Source: Motilimonas sp. E26 (GTDB taxonomy: Bacteria > Pseudomonadota > Gammaproteobacteria > Enterobacterales > CBDFNC01). From it: 64,000 bases of DNA. The stretch is taken from the NCBI RefSeq assembly GCF_021278025.1, contig NZ_JAIBHJ010000016.1, positions 43,493 through 107,492 on the forward strand. The letters are read 5' to 3'. Shown piece after piece: positions 36,429 to 46,356 of this stretch; positions within the stretch are counted from its first letter, which is position 1; each line of letters opens with the position of its first letter. The notes below the pieces were generated by a model that was not told the DNA's origin, searched no databases, and saw nothing but the letters and a program-made list of their open reading frames with translations. A program made the translations under genes and the position numbers.

Positions 36429-37681
36429 AATTTCAAACCAAAGCGCTGACACACATCCAACGCACTGCGCACACCGTCTTCATGAAAGCCGTTGTACCAA
36501 TACGCGCCAGCAAAGTGAGAGTGGTTACGACCGCAAATTTGTTCACGATTTTGCTGCGCGGCCAAACTAGCTTGATTAAATACAGGGTGCATATATTTGA
36601 AACTGCGTAATATTTTACTGGGGTCAATGGCATGATTTTGATTTAAGGTAACGCAAAAAGTCGGCGCGTCAGCTGGCAGGTTTTGTAATATGTTCATGTC
36701 ATACGTCACGCTGGCAGGGTTGTCGCGCTGACCATTTAACTGGTAGTTCCACGCCGCCCAAGCCTTTTTTCGCTTAGGTAACAAACGCGTATCTGTGTGC
36801 AATACCACGTCATTTTCGCTGTAGGCTAAGTCACCTAATATTTTTTGCTCTTGTTCGGTGGCATCACTCAACATGGCCAAGCTCTGATCGCTATGACATG
36901 CTAATACCACCTCATCAAAATATGCTTGCTGGCCGTTATTTAACGTCAGCACCACACCTTCATTACCACGCTCAATCTTGCTCACTGCAGTGTTTAGGTG
37001 AATTTTATCTTTAAACTCTGCCACCAGCGGCTCGATATAATTACGCGAGCCACCTTCTATTACATACCATTGCGGGCGGTCGTTGACATTAAGCAAACCG
37101 TGATTGTGGAAAAAACGAATGAAGAACAGCAACGAGAATTGCTCCATCTCCACCAAGCTTGACGACCAAATCGCTGCGCCCATCGGCAAAATGTAGTGCT
37201 CGGCAAAAAACTCACTGAAATTTTGTTGCTTGAGAAAGTCCCCTAACGTCAGTTCAGGATCAATACTTTGCTCCGCCCAAAGCGCCTTACACTTGCCATT
37301 AAAGCGCATAATTTCAGCGATAAAGCGCCAAAATTTCGGATTAAGGATATTACTGCGCTGAGCAAATAAGGTATCTAAATTATGACCATTGTATTCAAGG
37401 CCCGTTTGTACATTGTTTACACTAAAGCTCATTTCGGTTGGCTTAGCTTGCACACCTAACAGTGCTAACAAGCGCTCAAAGTTTGGATAGGTGCGATCAT
37501 TAAACACAATAAAGCCGGTATCGATGGCCCAACTGCGGCCATCCACTTCTACGTCCACCGTGGCGGTGTGACCACCAATATAATCATTGGCTTCAAACAC
37601 TTGAATATCATGCTCTCGGTTTAGTAAATAAGCAGACACTAGACCTGAAATTCCCGTTCCAACAATGGCGACTTTTTTCAT
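36425..37681 (-). CDS. FAD-dependent oxidoreductase (amine oxidase/desaturase-like)
   Basis: N-terminal dinucleotide fold KKVAIVGTGISGLVSAYLLNREHDIQVFEANDYIGGHTATVDV (GxGxxG and GGH), then an amine-oxidase/phytoene-desaturase-like body ending CGRNHSHFAGAYWYNGFHEDGVRSALDVC, typical of the proteins in cfa clusters. I chose the ATG at 37681, which overlaps the SDR stop as TAATG, over 37717. 418 aa. Substrate not known. Confidence 0.9.
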   Translation of the reverse strand: MKKVAIVGTGISGLVSAYLLNREHDIQVFEANDYIGGHTATVDVEVDGRSWAIDTGFIVFNDRTYPNFERLLALLGVQAKPTEMSFSVNNVQTGLEYNGHNLDTLFAQRSNILNPKFWRFIAEIMRFNGKCKALWAEQSIDPELTLGDFLKQQNFSEFFAEHYILPMGAAIWSSSLVEMEQFSLLFFIRFFHNHGLLNVNDRPQWYVIEGGSRNYIEPLVAEFKDKIHLNTAVSKIERGNEGVVLTLNNGQQAYFDEVVLACHSDQSLAMLSDATEQEQKILGDLAYSENDVVLHTDTRLLPKRKKAWAAWNYQLNGQRDNPASVTYDMNILQNLPADAPTFCVTLNQNHAIDPSKILRSFKYMHPVFNQASLAAQQNREQICGRNHSHFAGAYWYNGFHEDGVRSALDVCQRFGLKL

Positions 37682-38406
37682 TATTTTTGTATCCTTGCAG
37701 CCAGTTGTTGCCAACAAAATTCAGGCAATAGGGCTAATGTTTTTAATATAAAGGTAAATTTTTTTGGAAAGTGTACGTCAAACTGATTGCGTGCTAACCC
37801 TTGCATAATGGCCTGACTGGCTTCGGTCACTTCAACACTCATTGGCATGGGAAAATCATTCTTGGCGGTGAGTGGCGTTTTCACAAAACCTGGGCTAATC
37901 AAACTAACCTTGATTCCTTGGGCCTTTAAATCAATCGCTAGAGTACGAGCCAAATAACTCACCGCCGCTTTACTTGCGCCGTAAGCTTCGGCTCTTGGCA
38001 ACGCCACATAACTGGCACTTGAGCCCATCAGGGCTAACTTCCCCCCTTGGTTAAGAAGAGGTAAAAACTTTTCTAAACAATAACCTAAACCAATAAGATT
38101 GGTATAAATCACACGCTCAAATAGGGCGCCATCAAATTGTTTTGGGTCATCAATATATTCGCAAGTGCCAGCATTAAGAATGGCTAAATCTAGCGCGGTG
38201 ATTTTTTCCGCCGCCTGCGCCATGGCCACTGTGTCGTTCAAATCAAAACATAAAGGGTGCAAGCGCTCGCCACCTTGCTGTTTCAGTTCGGCCAATGCCA
38301 CTTCATTGCGACCACACGCCCACACCTGCCAACCTTGCTTGATATAATCCAACGCGAGCTGCTGGCCAATGCCTGAGGTGCAGCCTGTAATCAATACTTG
38401 CTTCAT
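37681..38406 (-). CDS. Short-chain dehydrogenase/reductase
   Basis: Rossmann motif LITGCTSGIGQQLA, NAG (LAILNAGTCEY) and the Ser-x12-YGASK catalytic set (MGSSASYVALPRAEAYGASKAAVSYL) are all present, so an NAD(P)H-dependent oxidoreductase is expected. Start ATG 38406 has GAGGAAG upstream; 241 aa. Member of the photolyase/cfa operon between the NTF2-like and FAD genes. Substrate unknown. Confidence 0.92.
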   Translation of the reverse strand: MKQVLITGCTSGIGQQLALDYIKQGWQVWACGRNEVALAELKQQGGERLHPLCFDLNDTVAMAQAAEKITALDLAILNAGTCEYIDDPKQFDGALFERVIYTNLIGLGYCLEKFLPLLNQGGKLALMGSSASYVALPRAEAYGASKAAVSYLARTLAIDLKAQGIKVSLISPGFVKTPLTAKNDFPMPMSVEVTEASQAIMQGLARNQFDVHFPKKFTFILKTLALLPEFCWQQLAARIQK

Positions 38407-38416
38407 AGTTACTTCC

Positions 38417-38842
38417 TCATCGCTTAGCACGTTTTTTTACTTGGCGAATACAAGCGCCCAGCAGTGGAATGTGTTCGTATAGCATTTCGCCTAGATCGAC
38501 ATAATCACGGTGATAAGTGATCTTATCGGTAAATTTAAGGTGACTCGCCCCGTGGACACTAATGGCCTTGCCGCCATTGAGCTTTGGATGGCGATAGGTC
38601 ATGACCCAAAAAAGACTGGCCTGTTGCTGATCTTGAATCACCTGATGAATGGCAAAATCACATTGTTCTAAGGAATGATATAAACCTGCAAAGTATTCCA
38701 TCAGCGCCACCAAGCCATTCACTTCATGAAGTGCGTCAACAAACCGTATATTAGAGTCGTAAACCTCTCCCAAGCGCTCTAAATTGTCTTTGTCTAGCTG
38801 CTGGTACAGCTCTACAAATTGGCTCACTATGGCTGATTTCAC
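38417..38842 (-). CDS. NTF2-like (SnoaL-type) protein
   Basis: 141 aa of the cone-shaped NTF2/SnoaL fold: an N-terminal helix, VYDSNIRFVDALHEVNGLVALMEYFAGLYH, and a C-terminal sheet with WVMTYRHPKLNGGKAISVHGASHLKF. Such proteins are regular members of the photolyase/cfa gene cluster. No catalytic residue set can be named. It lies 10 bp before the SDR start. Confidence 0.82.
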   Translation of the reverse strand: MKSAIVSQFVELYQQLDKDNLERLGEVYDSNIRFVDALHEVNGLVALMEYFAGLYHSLEQCDFAIHQVIQDQQQASLFWVMTYRHPKLNGGKAISVHGASHLKFTDKITYHRDYVDLGEMLYEHIPLLGACIRQVKKRAKR

Positions 38843-38880
38843 TCACGCATCCTTCTAGCTATCAAGATTCAATTAATCGA

Positions 38881-40260
38881 TTAACCTTTGCCTAACACAG
38901 CAAATACATCTAATGCTTGCTTGCGAGCAACACTATGTTCCACCAGCGGTTTAACATAACGAATCGGTCGTTCATTGGCCTTTGGCATGTGAATATTTTT
39001 TGCTGTTAAATTAATCAATTCCGGACAATATTTACGTATAAAACTGCCATCGGGATCAAACCGCTCGCTCTGGCGGATGGGGTTGAAAATACGAAAATAC
39101 GGCTGCGCATCACAGCCTGTACTGGCAGCCCACTGCCAACCACCATTGTTCGACGCTAAATCAGCATCAATTAACTGCTGGCTGAAATATTGCTCACCGC
39201 AACGCCAATCAATCAGCAAATGTTTGGTTAAAAAACTCGCCACCACCATGCGTAAGCGATTGTGCATCCAACCGGTTTCATTTAGTTGCCGCATTGCAGC
39301 GTCCACTAACGGGTAGCCCGTACGGCCTTCGCACCAAGCGGCAAAGTCATCATCATTTTGACGCCACTGAATATTGGCGGCTTTAGGAATAAAGTTATAG
39401 CCCATGGATAATTTTGGATGGGCAATCAACAGATGCCGGTAAAAGTCGCGCCAAGCTAGCTCACTGATCCAGCAAAATGCGCCACTGTCAGGCTCACTTA
39501 ATGCGCTGGGGTAATGTTGTAATACTTGATGCAAGCATTGCTTAGGACTGATAGCCCCCACCGCGAGGTATCCCGACAAGCCACTGGTTTGATCGAGTGC
39601 AGGCATATCACGATAAGTTTTATAATCTGCTACCTTATGCTGCACAAAAGTGCTTAAGCGTTGCAGAGCTTCGTCTTCACCTGCTAACCAAGCGCTGCTA
39701 TCGCGCTTTGGAAAGTCCAGTTTAATGCTAATAGCCTCTACCGCAGGTCCAATGGCAATCGGTTTAGCCAATGGCGGAACCCATTGCTGCATCACTTTTT
39801 CCAGCCACTGTTTGCGAAATGGGGTAAACACTTTAAACATGGTGCCCGCTTGGGTGAAAACCGTGCCCGGTGCCATGATGCTATGGCCTTCAAATAACTT
39901 TAACGGCAAGCCAGCTTCTAGCACAGCGCGATCACGACGCACCTCATTTAATTCAGGCTCAGTATTAGCAAAAATTTGCTCAACTTGGTGCTGCTGACAA
40001 AAATCCAATAAAAACGAAGGAATATCAGCAAACAAATCCACTTGATAATGTAAGGTTGCCACACCTAGCTGCGCCAACTCATTCACCACAGATTGTAAAT
40101 TTTGCTCGATAAAATCTGCTTGAATGGACGCAAGATTGTGCTTATGCCATTGCGCAGGACTGCTGATAAATAACGCTAAAGTAGGGCCTGTGGCCATGGC
40201 AGCGGCTAGCGCGGGATTATCACTAATACGAAGGTCTTTTCTTAACCAAACCAAATTCAT
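38881..40260 (-). CDS. phrB: Deoxyribodipyrimidine photo-lyase
   Basis: Uses blue light to split cyclobutane pyrimidine dimers. An N-terminal antenna-cofactor Rossmann domain is followed by the C-terminal FAD domain, with SELAWRDFYRHLL, WCEGRTGYPLVDAAMRQLNETGWMHNRLRMVVASFLTKHLLIDWR and FNPIRQSERFDPDG. Start ATG 40260 is preceded by AAAGGAGG and overlaps the merR stop as ATGA; a GTG six bases upstream is too close. 459 aa. Confidence 0.96.
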   Translation of the reverse strand: MNLVWLRKDLRISDNPALAAAMATGPTLALFISSPAQWHKHNLASIQADFIEQNLQSVVNELAQLGVATLHYQVDLFADIPSFLLDFCQQHQVEQIFANTEPELNEVRRDRAVLEAGLPLKLFEGHSIMAPGTVFTQAGTMFKVFTPFRKQWLEKVMQQWVPPLAKPIAIGPAVEAISIKLDFPKRDSSAWLAGEDEALQRLSTFVQHKVADYKTYRDMPALDQTSGLSGYLAVGAISPKQCLHQVLQHYPSALSEPDSGAFCWISELAWRDFYRHLLIAHPKLSMGYNFIPKAANIQWRQNDDDFAAWCEGRTGYPLVDAAMRQLNETGWMHNRLRMVVASFLTKHLLIDWRCGEQYFSQQLIDADLASNNGGWQWAASTGCDAQPYFRIFNPIRQSERFDPDGSFIRKYCPELINLTAKNIHMPKANERPIRYVKPLVEHSVARKQALDVFAVLGKG

Positions 40261-41087
40261 TGCCACGCCTCCTTTGGCTGGCGACAGTCGGCAACTTTTA
40301 AACCTAAATTAACTTGATGCAAAACAGCAAACTCTCCGGTTAAATAAGCATGTGAACCAAGCTGGTTGAATAATTGTTTTTGATTCGTGGTCACTTGCGC
40401 CGGCAAATCAAATAGGATGTCATTCGCTTCAATACGGTCCATCACCAACGGCAATGGTGTTAAATCAGGTAGATGTAAGGTGGTCACTCTATAGCCCGCT
40501 AGAGCCCATTCATTAGCTTGTAATAATAATTGCCACCAAGGTCGCTCTCCTACTTGCAGCAACCAAACTGCAAGCCCTTGATTGGTTTGATTAGCCAGCT
40601 GCAATCGGGTGTAAAAACGTTGTTTTATTTGTTGTTGCAGCCAGACCATCACGATAGTGCCATCAGCCCGAGTGACACAGTCTTCATCACATTGCTTTAA
40701 CCAAGGAATCAAAACTTTATTCATCACTAAGCCATAAGGGTAGAGTGAGGTAAGTTGATCTAACAGTTGATTCAGCTTGCTCGCCTTTAGTGCAAATGAA
40801 GCTGCCAGCAATAACTCAATTTGTTGCTGCCAGTTATCCAGCACTTCATTACTCGGTTGTTGCTCCAATAAAGGCTTCACTTGACTGATTGGCACCCCTT
40901 TTTCTAACCAGCTTACAATGTCATGTACCCGTGAAATATCTTGCTCGCTGTATAAACGGTGTCCTTTCGCGGTTCGTTGTGGATTTAGTAAACCAAAACG
41001 GCGCTGCCAAGCACGCAGCGTGACCGAGTTTACCCCTGTTTGCTCAGACACTTCGCGGATGGGATATAACGCCTGATGAATACTCAT
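40257..41087 (-). CDS. MerR family regulator (LitR/CarH-like)
   Basis: N-terminal MerR HTH (YPIREVSEQTGVNSVTLRAWQRRFGLLNPQRTAKGHRLYSEQDI). The C-terminal region is arranged like the cobalamin-binding part of light regulators LitR/CarH, but the DxHxxG cobalamin ligand motif is absent and the helical-bundle His is not seen. If a light sensor, it must work through a partner, as reported for B12-free LitR homologues. It immediately precedes phrB with ATGA overlap, so it is probably the operon's own regulator. Confidence 0.85.
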   Translation of the reverse strand: MSIHQALYPIREVSEQTGVNSVTLRAWQRRFGLLNPQRTAKGHRLYSEQDISRVHDIVSWLEKGVPISQVKPLLEQQPSNEVLDNWQQQIELLLAASFALKASKLNQLLDQLTSLYPYGLVMNKVLIPWLKQCDEDCVTRADGTIVMVWLQQQIKQRFYTRLQLANQTNQGLAVWLLQVGERPWWQLLLQANEWALAGYRVTTLHLPDLTPLPLVMDRIEANDILFDLPAQVTTNQKQLFNQLGSHAYLTGEFAVLHQVNLGLKVADCRQPKEAWQ

Positions 41088-41146
41088 AACATGTCTCTAT
41101 TTTTCTTTATTAATACGACGGTTCAATTTTTAGCCTGATAATTAAA

Positions 41147-42103
41147 TCAATGCTCATAGCGTAATTTCAGCTCTTCAGGATGCGGATTTAAATATATTTG
41201 CTGCTCAATATAAGCATCTGGATACAAACTTTGATAATGCTTAATCAAGGTCATTGCAGCCATTAATGGAATCAAGCCTTGACGGTATTTATCTATGGTT
41301 CTAGCCAATTGCTGACGCTCTTCACTGCGCAAGCTACGCTTTAGGTAGCCTTGAATATGAGACAAGGTATTGGCGTGGCTCTTACGTGTTGGATGCCCTT
41401 TTAGCACTTGCATAAACTTTACTATGTATTGATCAGCGATTGTTTCCGCATCACCGTCACCATGAGCCAGCAATGGCCCAAGCTTGTAGTACAAGTTCAC
41501 ATCATGAGCCATCAGCAAGTATTTATAGCGTGCGTGAAATTTGTATAAAGCATCACGCGTCACACCTGCTGCACGCAGCTTTTGCCAATCGTGGTAAGCA
41601 AAAACTCGGGTTATAAAATTTTCACGTAAAATAGGGTCGTTTAATCGCCCTTCTTCTTCCACCGGTATAAGCGGGTGATCACTCATCACCTGAGCAGCAA
41701 ATACACCTACCCCCTCTTTTACGGCATCTTTGGTGCCGTCTTTGTATAAGTTCACTCGCTCCATGCCACACGTTGGCGACTTGGCACAAAAAATGTAGCC
41801 AGTAATACCTGCTAGTTGGGCCGATTTAGAAGCTGAGAATTCGCGTAATTTATCGGTCACATCAAAGCTGTCATCAGAGGCTTTAATACGAATATCGCCC
41901 AGTTGATTAACCAAGCGAATAGTTTTACGTGGTGCCCCCATGCCTATCGCCATCTCAGGACAAATTGGCTGAAAATCAAAATATTGGCTTAAATCATGAC
42001 GACAATATTTACTTTGTTTATGGCCACCATCAAAACGTACCTCTTGGCCCAATAGGCACGAACTGATTCCGATTTTTATTTTTTCTGGCTCAAACTGATA
42101 CAT
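41147..42103 (-). CDS. DUF523/DUF1722 protein, YbgA-like
   Basis: N-terminal DUF523 (KIGISSCLLGQEVRFDGGHKQSKYC...AKSPTCGMERVNLYKDG) with paired cysteines, then DUF1722 (FHARYKYLLMAHDVNLYYKLGPLLA...RQGLIPLMAAMTLIKHY). In E. coli the related ybgA is next to phr; here it is 59 bp upstream of merR-phrB, supporting a link to photolyase. Start ATG 42103 with AAGGA 8 bases upstream; 42124 is an in-frame alternative. 318 aa. Confidence 0.9.
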   Translation of the reverse strand: MYQFEPEKIKIGISSCLLGQEVRFDGGHKQSKYCRHDLSQYFDFQPICPEMAIGMGAPRKTIRLVNQLGDIRIKASDDSFDVTDKLREFSASKSAQLAGITGYIFCAKSPTCGMERVNLYKDGTKDAVKEGVGVFAAQVMSDHPLIPVEEEGRLNDPILRENFITRVFAYHDWQKLRAAGVTRDALYKFHARYKYLLMAHDVNLYYKLGPLLAHGDGDAETIADQYIVKFMQVLKGHPTRKSHANTLSHIQGYLKRSLRSEERQQLARTIDKYRQGLIPLMAAMTLIKHYQSLYPDAYIEQQIYLNPHPEELKLRYEH

Positions 42104-42147
42104 AAACAAAGTCCTTGTACGCAATAGGTGTTTTAAAGTTAGTCAAA

Positions 42148-42178
42148 AGTTGTACTAACAGCAAATATATGTACAAGT
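42148..42178. promoter_or_regulatory. Candidate operator of the photolyase cluster
   Basis: TTGTAC at 42150-42155 and GTACAA at 42171-42176, inverted, separated by 15 bases; a third TTGTAC lies at 42115-42120. These are 10-75 bp upstream of the YbgA-like gene, the first gene of the cluster. A MerR-family regulator encoded in the cluster could bind here. No direct evidence. Confidence 0.35.
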
Positions 42179-42389
42179 ATTTAATTGCTTTGGATCACTT
42201 TGGTTATGTTTTTTTCTACATTTTATTCAAACAAGATGATGCTAATGGCTTAAAGTTGACTGTGGACTGAGGGCAAGTTGGAATAATTTGTTCTTCTGGA
42301 CAAGATTTTCTCTCCTTTAATATCGAAATAAAGGTTGATCCTGTAGGCATTTACTTTACATTTGCCCTACTGTTTTAGGGTGGGAAAAA

Positions 42390-42956
42390 ATGATGGAAGT
42401 CATCTATTTAATCATGGAGCAATATAAGCTGCTAATTACCATACTGGTCATTGTTAGCTTTCCCAAAATTGTAAAAATACAAAATCGTATCTTAGAAAAT
42501 ATGGTACGAGGCCGCATTGATCCCCATCGCCGCTACCGCGCGGGATTATTGTTAAAGATTATTTCTGCCTTTGTCTTATTGTGTCTGTTATTGATCATTT
42601 GGGGCATTGAGCTGCGCGGATTGTTGGTTGTGGGCTCATCGCTATTTGCCATGCTCGGCGTAGCCTTGTTTGCGGGCTGGTCACTGTTGAGTAACCTGAC
42701 TTCATTCTTGTTACTGTTTATTCAAAACGACTGCCGTGTCGGTCACTGGGTGCGAGTGGTTGATGGCGCAAACTTTGTGGAAGGCCGGATCATCGAAATG
42801 GGCTTGATGAATGTGGTAATGGAAAATTTAGATGGCAACAAGGTCATTTACCCCAATAACTTATTTATAGTTCGCCCAGTAATGGTGCTCACTCAACCAC
42901 CGGAAAAAGCCAAGAAAGTGCACACAAAACGCCTAATAGGCAAAACTCAGGCCTAA
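42390..42956 (+). CDS. Small MscS-family mechanosensitive channel-like protein
   Basis: 188 aa with about three membrane helices. LLVVGSSLFAMLGVALFAGWSLLSNLTSFLLLFIQNDCRVGHWVRVVDGANFVEGRIIEMGLMNVVMENLDGNKVIYPNNLF shows the TM3 Gly/Ala pattern and beta-domain of MscS, but the C-terminal cage domain is missing. It may be a minimal channel or regulator. It lies 22 bp before mgtE, so probably co-transcribed. Confidence 0.85.
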   Translation: MMEVIYLIMEQYKLLITILVIVSFPKIVKIQNRILENMVRGRIDPHRRYRAGLLLKIISAFVLLCLLLIIWGIELRGLLVVGSSLFAMLGVALFAGWSLLSNLTSFLLLFIQNDCRVGHWVRVVDGANFVEGRIIEMGLMNVVMENLDGNKVIYPNNLFIVRPVMVLTQPPEKAKKVHTKRLIGKTQA

Positions 42957-42978
42957 ATGCGCTCGCACAGGAGGCATC

Positions 42979-44316
42979 ATGGAACAAGACATTAGCCAAG
43001 TGATTTCACAAATCTCTGCAGCCCCTCTAGAGCAGCAGGATGCCTTGTTTAATTTGGCTGAAAAAGAGCTCGATGATGGTGCATTGGCACTGATTCTTGA
43101 GTCTCAACCGATAGAAAAACGTATTCATTTATGGCGCTGTCTGTCATTAAACCACAGTGTAGATGTACTGACGGAAATGCGTTCAGATGCGCGTTACTCG
43201 ATCATTCAAAGCCTTTCAGCTATTGAACTCGACTTAGTTTTATCTCGTTTAGACAACGCAGACTTAATTGAATGGGCCGACTACTTACCCGATGAAATAG
43301 TACAAAAAGCCTTAAGCCTGATCGATGAACAAGAAATTGAACTCTATGATCAAGCTAACGAGTATAACGATGAAGAAATAGGCCGTTACGCTGAGCGAAA
43401 AATGTGGGTGTTGGCCAAAAGCTTGCGGGTGCGCCATGCTTTAAGGTTAATCAGCCGAGATCCCAGTAATGCTCAGCCCACAATTTATCTTGTTGATAAA
43501 CATGGCACTTACTACGCTACGCTAGCGACACATAAATTACTCAATGCACCATTGGACGCCCCAGTATTAAGCTTAGCGGATCAAGAACAACCCGCATTGC
43601 AAGCCGATTTAGGGCTATTAGAAGCATCAGAGCTGATTGAACATGCCGAATATGATTGTCTACCCATAGTCAATGAGCATAATCGTTTGATCGGTCAAAT
43701 TAGTGTGCGCTTAGGCATGTCGATTATTCGTGAGGAATATGAAAACACCTTAATGGCACGCGCTGGTTTAAGCGAAAGTGAGGATTTATTCGCACCAGTG
43801 ATCGACAGTGCGAAAAAACGCGCTGTTTGGCTGGGAATAAACCTTGTTACAGCGATTTTTGCTTCCATCACCATTGGCTTATTTGAAGATGTGATTTCAG
43901 AAGTGGTCGCCCTTGCGGTACTCATGCCAATTGTTGCCTCTATGGGAGGCATCGCTGGTAGCCAAACCTTAACCTTGATGATCCGAGCCATGGCGCTGAA
44001 TCAAGTTTCTGCTGGTAACTTAATATCGTTAATTAAAAATGAGTGTGGCATTGGTGCTTTAAACGGTTTGCTTTGGGCGCTGGTGATTGGCCTACTGGCA
44101 GGACTTTGGTTTCAATCACCAATGATCGGCGCCATTATTGCGTTAGCCATTTGTATCAACATTATCACCGCCGCATTATTCGGCGTGCTCATTCCAATGG
44201 TATTAGACAAGCTAAAACTCGACCCTGCATTAGCAGGCTCAGTGGTGTTAACCACGGTGACCGATGTAGTTGGCTTTTTTGCCTTCTTAGGGACAGCAAC
44301 CCTACTGATTTTATAG
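42979..44316 (+). CDS. mgtE: Magnesium transporter MgtE
   Basis: Mg2+ channel of the inner membrane. An N-terminal helical MgtE_N domain (1-125) is followed by two CBS domains (about 145-265) that sense Mg2+, and a C-terminal five-helix pore (about 285-445) with PIVASMGGIAGSQTLTLMIRA and ...GSVVLTTVTDVVGFFAFLG. 445 aa, full length. AGGAGG precedes the ATG. A strong terminator follows at once. Confidence 0.95.
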   Translation: MEQDISQVISQISAAPLEQQDALFNLAEKELDDGALALILESQPIEKRIHLWRCLSLNHSVDVLTEMRSDARYSIIQSLSAIELDLVLSRLDNADLIEWADYLPDEIVQKALSLIDEQEIELYDQANEYNDEEIGRYAERKMWVLAKSLRVRHALRLISRDPSNAQPTIYLVDKHGTYYATLATHKLLNAPLDAPVLSLADQEQPALQADLGLLEASELIEHAEYDCLPIVNEHNRLIGQISVRLGMSIIREEYENTLMARAGLSESEDLFAPVIDSAKKRAVWLGINLVTAIFASITIGLFEDVISEVVALAVLMPIVASMGGIAGSQTLTLMIRAMALNQVSAGNLISLIKNECGIGALNGLLWALVIGLLAGLWFQSPMIGAIIALAICINIITAALFGVLIPMVLDKLKLDPALAGSVVLTTVTDVVGFFAFLGTATLLIL

Positions 44317-44330
44317 AATCAGTAGGTATA

Positions 44331-44358
44331 AAAAACCAGCATTCACGCTGGTTTTTTT
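44331..44358. terminator. Rho-independent terminator after mgtE
   Basis: AAAAACCAGC (44331-44340), loop ATTCAC, GCTGGTTTTTTT (44347-44358). The T-run on the plus and A-run on the minus strand suit both mgtE and the convergent aspartoacylase-like gene. Confidence 0.9.
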
Positions 44359-44372
44359 ATTGGGACAAAATA

Positions 44373-45452
44373 TTAAGGCTGTGAATGACCACTATCGTGG
44401 ACAAAGCCTGCTCGCAACATTTCGTCATCCGCTTCGATCACTTCACCAATATAACTTTCAACTTGCTGCTCAACCAAATGATCAGGCTCGGCAAAGAAGG
44501 CTATATGAAACACAGCATCACCTTCATTGGCCAGCGGTAAAGTTTGTTGGCCAATGACGATGCCGCTACGCGGCGCTTTTAGTTCCCACTCACCATGCCC
44601 TAACGGTGCGCTGATGTAAGCCAATATTTGGCCTTTATTGACCCGCTCACCTAGAGATACTTGGCTACGTAACATACCATCGCTTTCAGCGCGAACCCAG
44701 CTACTTGAGCGCGCTATCACTGGCTCACTCAAACGCTTTTTACGTGACGACCGCAGCATGCCTAAGCTGCGCATGACACGCTCAACACCTTGGAGACCAG
44801 CCGCGATTGCAATGGGATCAAACCTTAATGCTTCACCCGCTTCATAGGTAATAACGGGCACATTTAAATTTTCAGCTTCGCTACGCAACGAACCATCGCG
44901 CAGAGATGCATCAATAATGACAGGAGTTCCAAAGGCTAACGCCATGGCATTGGTGGCAGGATTATCTAAATTAGCGCGAATTTGCGGTAAGTTAGTACGG
45001 TGAATCGCACCTGTATGTAAATCAATAATATGGGAACAATGTTTAACGATATTATCAAAAAACATGTGCGCCATGCGCGAGCCTAACGAGCCCCTTGCCG
45101 ACCCCGGAAAGCACCGATTTAGGTCGCGGCGATCAGGTAGATATCTGGATTTATGAATAAAGCCAAATACATTCACCACAGGCACAGCAACTAAGGTTCC
45201 TTTGAGTTGCTGTGGATTTATTTTCGCCAACAACTGACGAACAATTTCCACGCCATTAAGTTCGTCACCATGAATCGCGGCGCATACCATTAGCACGGGA
45301 CCTTGATAAGCCCCATTAATCACTTCAATGGGGAAGTCCAGCGTGGAGTGGGTATATAACTTCGCCGCTTCTAACGCTAATGTTTTACGTTCACCCGGTA
45401 AGATTTCCTCACCCAGTAAGGTAAATGACCGATTCTTTTTAGCCCTTGCCAC
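44373..45452 (-). CDS. Succinylglutamate desuccinylase/aspartoacylase family hydrolase
   Basis: M14-type zinc hydrolase. [16 protein letters not shown] contains the HxxE zinc pair and [11 protein letters not shown] the third His; a C-terminal biotinyl-like beta domain follows ([19 protein letters not shown]). It overlaps the end of rimK by 14 bp and is regularly found downstream of rimK and the retropepsin-like protease. The N-terminus is uncertain: GTG 45452 has AAGGA 9 bases upstream; ATG 45479 and TTG 45491 are alternatives. Substrate perhaps glutamylated or N-acylated amino acids, unproven. Confidence 0.9.
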   Translation of the reverse strand: MARAKKNRSFTLLGEEILPGERKTLALEAAKLYTHSTLDFPIEVINGAYQGPVLMVCAAIHGDELNGVEIVRQLLAKINPQQLKGTLVAVPVVNVFGFIHKSRYLPDRRDLNRCFPGSARGSLGSRMAHMFFDNIVKHCSHIIDLHTGAIHRTNLPQIRANLDNPATNAMALAFGTPVIIDASLRDGSLRSEAENLNVPVITYEAGEALRFDPIAIAAGLQGVERVMRSLGMLRSSRKKRLSEPVIARSSSWVRAESDGMLRSQVSLGERVNKGQILAYISAPLGHGEWELKAPRSGIVIGQQTLPLANEGDAVFHIAFFAEPDHLVEQQVESYIGEVIEADDEMLRAGFVHDSGHSQP

Positions 45453-46344
45453 GTGTCGCTGTCCTTTTTGATGCCGCATTTTGCTCGACAAAATCGATCA
45501 CCAACGAAGCAATATCTTTGCCTGTTGCCTTTTCAATCCCCTCTAAGCCAGGTGAAGAGTTGACTTCCATCACGAGTGGGCCACGGCTTGAGCGTAATAA
45601 ATCAACCCCCGCCACATTAAGCCCCATGGCTTTGGCTGCGGCAATGGCAGTTCTACGCTCCGCAGGGGTAATTTTTACTAAAGAAGCACTGCCACCACGG
45701 TGTAAGTTAGAGCGGAATTCGCCTTCACCCGCTTGGCGTTTCATCGCAGCGATCACTTTTTCACCAATGACAAAACAGCGAATATCCGCGCCACCTGCTT
45801 CTTTAATGTATTCCTGTACCATAATGTTAGCTTTTAGGCCCATAAAGGCTTCAATAACACTTTCGGCCGCTTTGCGGGTTTCTGCTAGCACTACGCCAAT
45901 ACCTTGGGTGCCCTCTAACAGCTTAATCACCACAGGTGCACCACCAACCATGTCTAATAAGTCTTTAACATCATCGGGCTTACTGGCAAACCCGGTAATA
46001 GGCATGCCGGTACCTTTGCGTGACAGTAGCTGCATTGAGCGCAATTTGTCGCGCGAGCGAGTGATCGCCACCGACTCATTAACTGGGTATACGCCCATCA
46101 TTTCAAACTGGCGCAAAACCGCACAACCATAAAAGGTAACGGATGCACCAATGCGTGGAATAATCGCATCAAAGCCGCTTAGTTCTTCACCTTTAAAATG
46201 AATTTCAGGTTGCTCTGAATTGATGTTCATATAACAACGTAGCGCATCTATCACTTTAACTTCGTGGCCGCGCTGCTCACACGCTTCAATCAAGCGACGA
46301 GTGGAATAAAGATTTCTGTTACGAGATAAAATACCAATTTTCAT
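45439..46344 (-). CDS. rimK: Ribosomal protein S6--L-glutamate ligase
   Basis: ATP-grasp enzyme adding glutamate residues to ribosomal protein S6 or poly-glutamate. It has the canonical length (301) and motifs: N-terminal [18 protein letters not shown], the ATP-grasp lid around [39 protein letters not shown], and [26 protein letters not shown] with the metal ligands. Middle gene of a three-gene operon. Confidence 0.96.
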   Translation of the reverse strand: MKIGILSRNRNLYSTRRLIEACEQRGHEVKVIDALRCYMNINSEQPEIHFKGEELSGFDAIIPRIGASVTFYGCAVLRQFEMMGVYPVNESVAITRSRDKLRSMQLLSRKGTGMPITGFASKPDDVKDLLDMVGGAPVVIKLLEGTQGIGVVLAETRKAAESVIEAFMGLKANIMVQEYIKEAGGADIRCFVIGEKVIAAMKRQAGEGEFRSNLHRGGSASLVKITPAERRTAIAAAKAMGLNVAGVDLLRSSRGPLVMEVNSSPGLEGIEKATGKDIASLVIDFVEQNAASKRTATRGKG

Positions 46345-46356
46345 TACATTTAGTTC

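Noticed and set aside
45446..46132. 228-codon ORF on the plus strand
   Set aside because: Lies entirely inside rimK on the opposite strand; the product is Ser/Thr/Ala/Pro-rich with no domain, as expected of an antisense shadow.
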